Assembly (NCBI GenBank): GCA_045660825.1
Contig: JAZREN010000063.1
Span: forward strand, 1 to 10,565
Direction of reading: 5' to 3'
Origin: HGM04593 sp045660825
GTDB lineage: Bacteria > Bacteroidota > Bacteroidia > Bacteroidales > Bacteroidaceae
Length of the DNA stretch: 10,565 nucleotides
A program made the translations under genes and the position numbers. The notes under the pieces are model-generated. The model did not search any database and was not told the DNA's origin. It saw only the letters and a program-made list of their open reading frames with translations. Of this stretch, positions 5,006 to 10,565 are shown piece by piece. The stretch's first letter is position 1. Each line of letters begins with the position of its first letter.

Positions 5006-6987
5006 AGCTCCGCAGGGCAATTGCAGCGCTCTTCGCGCTGTTTGTCCCGTTGTTGGGCTTGGCACAGCTGAACACTACGAGGGTTATGGAAATAGGGCGC
5101 AATGCGCTCTATTTCGAGGATTATGTCCTCTCTATCCAATACTTTAACAAGGTAATTGATGCCAAGCCATTCCTTCACGAGCCATATTTCTTTCGTGGAT
5201 TGGCAAAGTTCTATCTCGACGATTTCGTCGGTGCCGATGAGGATTTGACCCAGGCTATAGAGCGCAATCCTTATGTAGCCCGCAGTTATCAGTTGCGTGG
5301 TCTATGTCGTGCAAATCTTGATAGTCTTGCCTTGGCCGAGAGTGATATACGCACGGCAATCAAACACGACCCGCAGAATCTTAACATGTGGCAGAATCTT
5401 GCCGGTGTGGTAATGCAGGCCGGTGAGTGGGAGCGTGCGGCTGCGGTGGTTGATTCTATGCTTGTTTTTGCGCCGCGCAACAGTGATGCGTATGTGATGC
5501 GTACACAGGTGGCTATGAATCTGAAGGATACTGTCGTGGCGTTGGCTATGGCCGACAAGGCTGTTGCTCTTGACAAATATTCGGCCAGTGTATACGACGC
5601 CCGTTCAATGGTGTATTATGCCATGGGAGCATATGAGGAAGCTGAGGCTGATATCTCCAAATCAATAGACTTGTTGCCCGGGCGTAGCAATAGCTATGCC
5701 AACCGCGGCCTTATACGATATTACCGCGAGGATTTACGTGGCGCTCTTGCCGATTTCGACATGGCTGTCTATGCCGATTCTACAAGCCTTACGGCGCACT
5801 ACAACCGTGGCTTGCTGCTCATGGAATTTGGTGATAACAATAAGGCAATCAAAGATTTTGATATGGTCTTGGGCGTAGACCCAGACAACACCCTTGCACG
5901 TTTTAACCGTGCATTGCTGCGTACTGCGGTTGGTGATTACAAAGGTGCGGTAGGCGATTTGTCCATTGTGATTGAAGCCTATCCTAATTTTGAACAGGCT
6001 TATAGTTGCCGTGCCGAGGCGCGTCGTAAACTTGGTGACGCAAAGGGTGCAAAGGGTGATGAGGCATGGCTCTTCAATCGTCGTCAGGAGATATATTTCT
6101 ATGGTGTGGAGTCGGTGCAGAAAGAGTACTCGGCCGATGCTGATTCTACCCGACGCCGTTCCGATGAGAATGTACGCAACTACAACAAGATGATAGTTCC
6201 TGTTGATGAAAATGCAAAGCAGTATGTTGCCGAGGCGCGAGGTAAGGTCCAGAACCGTAATGTATATGTGGAGCTTGAGCCGCTTTTTGTTCTCACATGT
6301 TACAGGGGGGAGAATGTCGACGATGGTTATAGTAAGTTGCTTGAGGAATTGAACGCAGTTCGTGAAGGCTGTCGTCCGTTGGTCCTCACCAACCACGAAC
6401 GCGCTCTGACCGGTGCCGAGGCTGACTACCATTTCGCTCATATCGACGATGTCTCGAGCGCGATGAACGTATCCGGTGAGAATGCTGCGCCATACCGTGA
6501 ACGTGCGATCGACTACTATCTGTTGCAGGATATCGAAGCGGCGATGGGTGATGCCGATAAAGCGGTAGAGGCTGCGCGCGGTGATTGGAGTGTGTATTTC
6601 ATACGTGCATTTGTCCGTTATAAGCAGCTGGAACTTGAAAGGTTGAATGGTGTGGAGCCGCAGGATCCCAAGCAGAATACACTGCTTGTCGATTTGGATT
6701 ATCGCCTTGTCAAGGAGGACCTTGACCGTGTCATTGAACTGCAACCGGAATTTGTAGAGGCTTATTTCAACCGTGCCAATGTGTCGGCAAAACTGAACGA
6801 TTTTAAGTCGGCGATAGTTGACTACACCAAGGCGATTTCGCTCAATGACCGCTTTGCCCAAGCTTACTATAATCGTGGATTGGCCAAAATATATACAGGC
6901 AATACCGAGGGTGGTGTGGCCGATTTGAGCAAGGCCGGTGAATTGGGTATGTACCAGGCGTATAGCGTGATTCGAAGGTTTAGGTAG
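5002..6987 (+). CDS. Secreted tetratricopeptide-repeat (TPR) protein of unknown function
   Basis: A 661-residue protein with an N-terminal signal peptide (MKLRRAIAALFALFVPLLGLAQ, probable cleavage after residue 21) and no lipobox, so likely periplasmic. Roughly ten consecutive TPR units fill residues about 24-365. They show the usual pattern of A..NRG.......G....A..D....I...P, for example AYSCRAEARRKLGDAKGA and AHYNRGLLLMEFGDNNKAI. Residues about 370-490 are a non-TPR linker rich in charged residues. About three or four more TPRs follow to residue 655, including AYFNRANVSAKLNDFKSAI and AYYNRGLAKIYTGNTEGGV. TPRs make protein-binding superhelices; the partner is unknown. The ATG overlaps the def stop by 4 nt. 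The position between def and thrS is, as I recall, conserved in Bacteroidetes, but that does not give a function. The gene is not a fusion and shows no break. Confidence 0.85.
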   Translation: MKLRRAIAALFALFVPLLGLAQLNTTRVMEIGRNALYFEDYVLSIQYFNKVIDAKPFLHEPYFFRGLAKFYLDDFVGADEDLTQAIERNPYVARSYQLRGLCRANLDSLALAESDIRTAIKHDPQNLNMWQNLAGVVMQAGEWERAAAVVDSMLVFAPRNSDAYVMRTQVAMNLKDTVVALAMADKAVALDKYSASVYDARSMVYYAMGAYEEAEADISKSIDLLPGRSNSYANRGLIRYYREDLRGALADFDMAVYADSTSLTAHYNRGLLLMEFGDNNKAIKDFDMVLGVDPDNTLARFNRALLRTAVGDYKGAVGDLSIVIEAYPNFEQAYSCRAEARRKLGDAKGAKGDEAWLFNRRQEIYFYGVESVQKEYSADADSTRRRSDENVRNYNKMIVPVDENAKQYVAEARGKVQNRNVYVELEPLFVLTCYRGENVDDGYSKLLEELNAVREGCRPLVLTNHERALTGAEADYHFAHIDDVSSAMNVSGENAAPYRERAIDYYLLQDIEAAMGDADKAVEAARGDWSVYFIRAFVRYKQLELERLNGVEPQDPKQNTLLVDLDYRLVKEDLDRVIELQPEFVEAYFNRANVSAKLNDFKSAIVDYTKAISLNDRFAQAYYNRGLAKIYTGNTEGGVADLSKAGELGMYQAYSVIRRFR

Positions 6988-7058
6988 GTGCTATTGTATC
7001 AACGCGCGGATGGGGAGGTGAAAAAGACAAGTCTTGAAGATTTTCTGCACTCACAGTA

Positions 7059-7089
7059 AAAAAATATTCAATCAGGCTTGATATTTTTT
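7059..7089 (+). terminator. A/T-rich hairpin after the TPR gene, possible weak terminator
   Basis: AAAAAATAT (7059-7067) pairs with ATATTTTTT (7081-7089) and CAA (7069-7071) with TTG (7078-7080), leaving a bulged T and a 6-nt loop. The right arm supplies a T-run. The stem has little G/C, so it is weak. It also overlaps the likely -33 region of the thrS promoter. It lies about 70 nt after the TPR stop. Confidence 0.35.
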
Positions 7090-7111
7090 CGCTCGTTTGT
7101 ATATATCTTTG
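7078..7111 (+). promoter_or_regulatory. Bacteroidetes promoter for thrS
   Basis: TATCTTTG at 7104-7111 fits the -7 consensus TAnnTTTG. A TTG at 7078-7080 is the nearest -33 candidate, but its 23-bp gap is slightly longer than usual. A start near 7117 would give a leader of about 68 nt containing a small AGGG-taatg-CCCT hairpin (7131-7143) and an A/T-rich run up to the ATG. I see no T-box or threonine-rich leader peptide. Confidence 0.55.
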
Positions 7112-7184
7112 CAAATAGAGTGTTTTTATGAGGGTAATGCCCTAATATATAATATAAGGTGAACAAAATAAAAATAAAAAGAAT

Positions 7185-9143
7185 ATGATTAAGATTTCAT
7201 TTAATGGCGATGTTCGCGAGTTTGCCGCTGAAGGTAAATCGTATATCGAGCTGTTGTCATCTGTTGACCCAAAGTTGCTCAGCAGTTATGTGGCAGTGAA
7301 GGATGGTGAGAATGTCATCGATTTGCGTGATGTTCCTGCCGATGGTGCTTGTGTTGAACTCGTTGGTTTGGATTCAAAGGAGGCTTTGAATGTTTTGCGC
7401 CACACAACAACACACGTTATGGCACAGGCAGTGAAACATCTGTTCCCCGAGGCTAAGCTCACAATTGGTCCTGCAACAGAGACTGGCTTCTTCTATGACT
7501 TTGAGTGCACTCCTTTTACAAAGGAGAATCTCGAAGCTATTGAAAAGGAGATGAAGAAGATTATCAAGCAGAGCCCACGTATTGAGCGCAAGGAGTTGAG
7601 CCGTGAGGAGGCTGTTGAGTTAATGAAGTCTAAAGGCGAGACATATAAATTGGAACTCATTGATGCTATTCCCGAGGGTGAGCGCATCACTGTATATTCG
7701 CAAGATGATTTCGTTGACCTTTGCATGGGGCCTCACTTGTTGAATACAAGGCTCATCAAGGGCTTCAAGTTGCTCTCTTCGTCTACAACATACTGGCGTG
7801 GTGACAAGAACAATCCTTCTTTGTCACGAATCTATGGTACTGCATTCTTTACAAAAGAGGAGTGCGAGGCTTATCTTGCACACCTTGAGCACATCAAGAA
7901 TATCGACCACAACAAGATTGGTCGCGAGATGGAGTTGTTTACAACAGTTGACGTTATTGGTCAGGGTCTGCCTTTGCTCATGCCAAAGGGTGCGAAGATT
8001 GTGCAGACACTGCAGCGTTGGATTGAGGACCTCGAGGATAACGAGTGGGGTTACATACGCACCAAGACTCCTTTGATGGCAAAGAGCGACCTCTACAAGA
8101 TTTCGGGCCACTGGGATCACTACAAGGATGGTATGTTTGTTCTTGGCGACGAGGAAAAGGACAAAGAGGTGTTCGCGTTGCGTCCAATGACTTGTCCATT
8201 CCAGTACTATGTATATAAGGCAACTCACCACTCTTATCGTGATCTGCCTTTGCGTTATAGCGAGACATCTACACTGTTCCGTAACGAGGATTCGGGTGAA
8301 ATGCACGGTTTGACACGTGTTCGACAGTTTACTATCAGTGAGGGTCACCTCATTGTGCGCCCCGACCAGATGGTTGAGGAATTCAAGAAGTGTCTTGCTC
8401 TTGCAAAGCATGTCATGGAGACTCTTGGTTTGCAGGACGATGTGACATATGTGCTTGCAAAGTGGAACCCCGAGAACCGCGCGAAGTACATTGGTGACGC
8501 CCAGGTATGGGAGGAGACACAGGAGCACATCCGCCAGATGCTCAAGGAACTTGAGATTCCTTTCGTTGAGGAAGTGGGTGGTGCTGCATTCTATGGTCCA
8601 AAGGTGGATATCAACGCAAAGAACGTATATGGCAAGGAGGATACAATGATTACCGTTCAGTGGGATCCATTGCTTGCCGAGCAGTTCGACATGTACTATG
8701 TTGACCAGAATGGTGAGAAGGTGCGTCCTTATATCATCCACCGTACAAGTATGGGTTGCTATGAGCGTACTCTTGCATGGTTGATTGAGAAGTATGAGGG
8801 CAAGTTCCCTACATGGTTGTGCCCCGAGCAGGTTCGCATTCTCCCAATCTCGGAGAAGTATGGCGACTACGCCTATGAGGTGGCTGCCGAATTGAAGAAG
8901 AACGGTGTGCTTGTGCATGTTGATAACCGCTCGGAGAAGATCGGTTACAAGATTCGCGATGCACGTAACAACCGTGTCCCTTATATGTTGGTTCTTGGCC
9001 AGCAGGAGGAGGCTGACCGTACAGTTGCTGTACGTAGCCGCTTTGCCGGTGACGAGGGCGTCAAACCAATCGCTGAGTTTGTACAGGCTATCTGCGAGGA
9101 AATCCGTACAAAGACCATCCGCAAGGTTGAGGTAGAGGCTTAA
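7185..9143 (+). CDS. thrS: Threonyl-tRNA synthetase
   Basis: A 652-residue class II aminoacyl-tRNA synthetase that charges tRNA-Thr in the cytosol. Domains in order: TGS (about 1-62); the editing domain, with HTTTH at 73-77 and CMGPH at 180-184, which matches the editing residues His73, His77, Cys182 and His186 of the E. coli enzyme; the catalytic core, with motif 2 RNEDSGEMHGLTRVRQF near 366-382 and motif 3 around HRTSMGCYER at 519-528; and the C-terminal anticodon-binding domain (about 545-645, including VDNRSEKIGYKIRDA). The zinc ligands expected from E. coli are present as Cys337, His388 and His519. Length and residues are complete, so the enzyme should be active and able to edit mischarged Ser. 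It has its own promoter and is followed by a terminator, so it can be expressed apart from infC-rpmI. Confidence 0.97.
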   Translation: MIKISFNGDVREFAAEGKSYIELLSSVDPKLLSSYVAVKDGENVIDLRDVPADGACVELVGLDSKEALNVLRHTTTHVMAQAVKHLFPEAKLTIGPATETGFFYDFECTPFTKENLEAIEKEMKKIIKQSPRIERKELSREEAVELMKSKGETYKLELIDAIPEGERITVYSQDDFVDLCMGPHLLNTRLIKGFKLLSSSTTYWRGDKNNPSLSRIYGTAFFTKEECEAYLAHLEHIKNIDHNKIGREMELFTTVDVIGQGLPLLMPKGAKIVQTLQRWIEDLEDNEWGYIRTKTPLMAKSDLYKISGHWDHYKDGMFVLGDEEKDKEVFALRPMTCPFQYYVYKATHHSYRDLPLRYSETSTLFRNEDSGEMHGLTRVRQFTISEGHLIVRPDQMVEEFKKCLALAKHVMETLGLQDDVTYVLAKWNPENRAKYIGDAQVWEETQEHIRQMLKELEIPFVEEVGGAAFYGPKVDINAKNVYGKEDTMITVQWDPLLAEQFDMYYVDQNGEKVRPYIIHRTSMGCYERTLAWLIEKYEGKFPTWLCPEQVRILPISEKYGDYAYEVAAELKKNGVLVHVDNRSEKIGYKIRDARNNRVPYMLVLGQQEEADRTVAVRSRFAGDEGVKPIAEFVQAICEEIRTKTIRKVEVEA

Positions 9144-9164
9144 GTGAAAAGTGAAAAGTGAAAA
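9144..9164 (+). repeat. Heptamer tandem repeat (GTGAAAA)x3
   Basis: Three perfect copies of GTGAAAA start immediately after the thrS TAA stop codon. A near-inverted copy, GTTTTCACCTTTC, occurs at 9299-9311, so the two ends of the 9144-9311 segment are partly complementary. Short heptamer tandem repeats are prone to copy-number change. Confidence 0.8.
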
Positions 9165-9178
9165 CTAATTTATGATAG

Positions 9179-9220
9179 AAAGCGCGACAATTGCAAAGCA
9201 TTGTTGCGCTTTTCGTTTTA
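9179..9220 (+). terminator. Intrinsic terminator after thrS
   Basis: A 13-bp stem, AAAGCGCGACAAT (9179-9191) against ATTGTTGCGCTTT (9200-9212) with one G-T wobble, closes an 8-nt loop and continues into TTTTCGTTTT. It lies 35 nt after the thrS stop, within the repeat-bounded segment. Confidence 0.85.
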
Positions 9221-9380
9221 ACTACACACACGCTGTGTTTGAAACTTGGCTGCGCTCATTGCGTGCGTAAATAAATTTCCGCCCATTCGCTTGCACGAGT
9301 TTTCACCTTTCTGCTTTTTGTAAAAAAGGGTTTAGAAGAGAATAAAAATCACAAAAAAGAGAATTTTGTGGCAATATCGC

Positions 9381-9411
9381 TTGTTTGCTTGAAAAAACAT
9401 TCTTAAGTTTG
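9381..9411 (+). promoter_or_regulatory. Bacteroidetes promoter for the 6S-like RNA
   Basis: TAAGTTTG at 9404-9411 is a perfect TAnnTTTG -7 box. TTG at 9381-9383 lies 20 bp upstream as a -33 box. The expected start, 9416-9418, coincides with the first base of the long terminal stem of the RNA, which supports both calls. Confidence 0.7.
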
Positions 9412-9417
9412 CATACG

Positions 9418-9608
9418 GTTTTGCTGTACCGATTGACTGGGAAACTCATCAATTATTATCGAAAACCGAGTTAAGCTCTTATATATATGTCCAATGGCGG
9501 GCCGCGCCTTCGGGTAGTTTTTAGAACCGGCGGATTACAAAGGACAGGAGCCCTCAAATCTTGTATTCTCGGAGTTTCGTCGTGCTCTTCGTACAGCAAA
9601 ACTTTTTT
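9418..9608 (+). ncRNA. ssrS: 6S RNA candidate (Bacteroidales-1 type), about 190 nt
   Basis: The two ends pair perfectly over 12 bp: GTTTTGCTGTAC (9418-9429) with GTACAGCAAAAC (9591-9602), followed by six T residues, so the closing stem doubles as an intrinsic terminator. Further in, GAAACTC (9441-9447) pairs with GAGTTTC (9572-9578). An A/T-rich open region follows (9448-9467 opposite 9556-9571). The rod then continues with GAG/CTC (9468-9470 with 9553-9555), GCTCTT/AGGAGC (9475-9480 with 9546-9551) and GTCC/GGAC (9489-9492 with 9542-9545). A C(UUCG)G tetraloop hairpin sits at 9506-9515. One long rod with an open centre and paired ends is the hallmark of 6S RNA, which binds the housekeeping RNA polymerase as a promoter mimic. 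Size, a TAnnTTTG promoter and a terminator at the 3' end match the Bacteroidales-1 motif, later proposed to be 6S. No ORF explains the region. That it is an RNA gene is well supported; the 6S identity is inference. Confidence 0.7.
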
Positions 9609-9615
9609 AGCACAG

Positions 9616-9645
9616 CAGAGTCCGCAGATGCGGGCTCTGTTTTTT
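9616..9645 (+). terminator. Second terminator after the 6S-like RNA
   Basis: CAGAGTCCGC (9616-9625) pairs with GCGGGCTCTG (9630-9639) over 10 bp, with one G-T wobble and a 4-nt loop, followed by six T residues and, after GC, another eight T residues to 9655. It lies 8 nt beyond the T-run of the RNA's own closing stem, so the unit ends in tandem terminators. This should insulate infC from the RNA promoter. Confidence 0.88.
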
Positions 9646-9686
9646 GCTTTTTTTTACTCTCGTTGGTGAAAAAATGGTCAAACTGC

Positions 9687-9717
9687 TTCGTTATGTGATA
9701 AATAAATGCTACATTTG
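9687..9717 (+). promoter_or_regulatory. Bacteroidetes promoter for infC-rpmI
   Basis: TACATTTG at 9710-9717 fits TAnnTTTG. The -33 position holds only a weak TTC (9687-9689) at a 20-bp gap. A start near 9723 gives a 60-nt leader. Confidence 0.55.
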
Positions 9718-9736
9718 CATCCGATTTTGAAAAGTT

Positions 9737-9753
9737 ATGCCTTGAAAGGGCAT
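9737..9753 (+). promoter_or_regulatory. Leader hairpin in front of infC
   Basis: ATGCCT (9737-9742) pairs with GGGCAT (9748-9753), one G-T wobble, loop of 5 nt. It is followed by a purine stretch (AAAAGAAGGAAC), somewhat Shine-Dalgarno-like but 16 nt from the ATG. IF3-L35-L20 operons are autoregulated in other bacteria, so a regulatory role is possible but unproven here. Confidence 0.3.
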
Positions 9754-9781
9754 TTAAAAGAAGGAACTTATATAATAATTA

Positions 9782-10360
9782 ATGAAGAACGACAACCTGA
9801 AGAACCAGTATCGTGTTAACGAACAGATTCGTGCCAAAGAGGTGCGCATTGTAGGCGATGATGTTGAATCGGTAGTAATGCCGCTGCACAAGGCTCTTGC
9901 ACTTGCAGAAGAAAAAGAACTTGACCTTGTGGAGATTTCTCCAACAGCAAACCCTCCTGTTTGCCGTTTGATTGAGTATTCAAAGTTCCTTTACCAGATG
10001 AAGAAGCGCCAGAAGGAGCAGAAGGCGAAGCAGGTGAAGATTGACGTGAAGGAAATCCGTTTTGGTCCGCAGACCGACGAACACGACTACAACTTCAAGC
10101 TCAAGCACGCGATCAGCTTCCTCAAGGATGGTGACAAGGTTAAGGCTTACGTCTTCTTCAAGGGACGTTCAATCCTTTTCAAGGAGCAGGGCGAGATTTT
10201 GTTGTTGCGTTTCGCAAAAGACCTTGAGGAGTATGGCAAGGTTGACTCAATGCCTGTACTTGAGGGAAAACGCATGACAATCATGCTGTCGGCAAAGAAG
10301 GCTACTCCGGCAAAGAAAGCTCCAGCAAAGCCTGCAGTTGAGGCTGCCAAAGAAGATTAA
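9782..10360 (+). CDS. infC: Translation initiation factor IF-3
   Basis: A 192-residue factor that binds the 30S subunit, keeps it free of 50S and checks the start codon and initiator tRNA. The N-terminal domain begins RVNEQIRAKEVRIVG (residues 11-25) and includes LDLVEISPTANPPVCRLIEYSKF (48-69). A basic linker (KKRQKEQKAKQVK, about 74-86) leads to the C-terminal domain, with KEIRFGP at 90-96, HDYNFKLKHA and KAYVFFKGRS. Residues 171-192 form an Ala/Lys/Pro-rich tail (AKKATPAKKAPAKP...) beyond the usual E. coli end. The start is ATG here, not the rare AUU start used for autoregulation in E. coli. It has its own promoter and leads an operon with rpmI (67 nt gap) and presumably rplT beyond the window. 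Confidence 0.97.
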   Translation: MKNDNLKNQYRVNEQIRAKEVRIVGDDVESVVMPLHKALALAEEKELDLVEISPTANPPVCRLIEYSKFLYQMKKRQKEQKAKQVKIDVKEIRFGPQTDEHDYNFKLKHAISFLKDGDKVKAYVFFKGRSILFKEQGEILLLRFAKDLEEYGKVDSMPVLEGKRMTIMLSAKKATPAKKAPAKPAVEAAKED

Positions 10361-10398
10361 AAAGAAATGCGAGTAGTGTTGGATAGTACGCTACCGAT

Positions 10399-10420
10399 AA
10401 TTGTTAACTAATAATTTTTT
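10399..10420 (+). promoter_or_regulatory. A/T-rich hairpin with T-run between infC and rpmI
   Basis: AATTGTTA (10399-10406) faces TAATAATT (10409-10416) across AC, with one G-T wobble, and is followed by TTTT. The outer pairs can form with a slightly larger loop. It is too A/T-rich to be a strong terminator; it could tune IF-3 to L35 expression or mean nothing. Confidence 0.2.
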
Positions 10421-10427
10421 AAACAAA

Positions 10428-10565
10428 ATGCCAAAAGTTAAGACTAACTCCGGTGCCAAAAAAAGATTCGCTCTTACCGGAACAGGTAAAATCAAGAGAA
10501 AGCATGCTTATCACAGTCACATCCTGACTAAGAAGACAAAGAAGCAGAAGAGAAACCTTGTACAC
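10428..10565 (+). CDS. rpmI: 50S ribosomal protein L35, 5' part (cut by window end)
   Basis: The first 46 codons of L35, a small basic protein of the large ribosomal subunit. MPKVKTNSGAKKRF is the family's N-terminal signature (MPKxKTxxxxxKRF), followed by TGTGKIKRKHAYHSHILTKK and KRNL. The full protein is normally about 65 residues, so about 19 are missing because the window ends, not because the gene is broken. It is the second gene of infC-rpmI; rplT (L20) would be expected next. Confidence 0.95.
   Translation, partial: MPKVKTNSGAKKRFALTGTGKIKRKHAYHSHILTKKTKKQKRNLVH

Larger units (their letters stand above)
9144..9311. repeat. Candidate intergenic repeat element after thrS
   Basis: This 168-bp stretch is bounded by GTGAAAA units: three direct copies on the left and GTTTTCACCTTTC (the reverse orientation) on the right. 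It contains the thrS terminator and a small hairpin ACACA-CGC-TGTGT (9226-9238). On the minus strand, 9223-9302 is open for 26 codons before a TAG, beginning KLVQANGRKFIYARNERSQ, with no start codon and no flanking gene. It reads more like a repeated intergenic sequence that happens to be open than a gene. I infer an interspersed repeat from the layout; a genome-wide match is needed to confirm. Confidence 0.35.

Noticed and set aside
5734..6861. Antisense open frame of 375 codons inside the TPR gene
   Set aside because: It lies entirely opposite a convincing signal-peptide/TPR protein, lacks any recognisable domain and has the Cys/Ile/Arg-rich look of an antisense shadow.
7024..7035. AAGACAAGTCTT as a terminator stem after the TPR gene
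   Set aside because: A two-base loop leaves only a short usable stem, and no T-run follows.
7128..7145. Five-codon frame (MRVMP) in the thrS leader as an attenuator peptide
   Set aside because: It has no threonine codons, and no terminator/antiterminator pair is seen around it.
7824..8918. Antisense open frame of 364 codons inside thrS
   Set aside because: Opposite a fully conserved threonyl-tRNA synthetase; it results from codon choice in thrS and has no domain, promoter or start context.
9487..9669. Plus-strand 60-codon frame between thrS and infC
   Set aside because: It overlaps the structured RNA and its terminators. The start lies within the RNA rod and the end lies beyond the T-runs, so it is not a plausible gene.
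7136..9754. Complementarity between AATGCCCT in the thrS leader and AGGGCATT in the infC leader
   Set aside because: Only 8 nt, each explained by its own small local hairpin; a chance match is likely.

Overview
The window looks like chromosome from a Bacteroidales bacterium of the gut type (Bacteroides/Prevotella relatives). The reasons are the Bacteroidetes promoter signature TAnnTTTG in front of several transcription units, the near absence of strong Shine-Dalgarno sites, the M64 'IgA peptidase' lipoprotein and SPOR lipoprotein, and the gene order ruvX-def-TPR-thrS-infC-rpmI, which I recall as a conserved Bacteroidetes neighbourhood. I cannot name the genus from sequence alone. No mobile-element gene, phage gene, CRISPR array, rRNA or tRNA is visible.

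Layout. Positions 1-94 hold a perfect 20-bp palindrome and perhaps the last 28 codons of a gene that enters from outside the window. At 95-1417 on the minus strand is a zinc-metallopeptidase lipoprotein. A divergent promoter region (1418-1587) separates it from a SPOR-domain lipoprotein (1588-2076) that ends in a clear terminator. A pair for deoxy-sugar uptake follows: a RhaM-family mutarotase and an FucP-type MFS permease, with ruvX packed directly behind. The end of ruvX is built into a terminator hairpin. That hairpin appears to have been split by a 74-bp palindromic insert flanked by 21-bp direct repeats. Next come peptide deformylase (def) and a large secreted TPR protein, overlapping by 4 nt.

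The right-hand part is the translation cluster: thrS with its own promoter and terminator, then a 638-bp gene-free stretch, then infC and the start of rpmI (cut by the window end). The gene-free stretch holds a repeat-like segment and a compact RNA gene of about 190 nt. This RNA has a promoter, a perfect 12-bp stem joining its two ends, a long rod-like fold with an open A/T-rich middle, and two terminators. It is best read as a 6S RNA homologue of the Bacteroidales-1 class.

How the parts fit: most of the window is housekeeping (tRNA charging, initiation factor, L35, N-terminal deformylation, rRNA processing/RuvX). A small host-glycan theme (fucose permease plus mutarotase, surface protease) lies on the left. 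The observations most worth following are the split terminator between ruvX and def, the 6S-like RNA, the repeat-like segment after thrS, and the FucP protein lacking the acidic residue of the E. coli proton-coupling pair.
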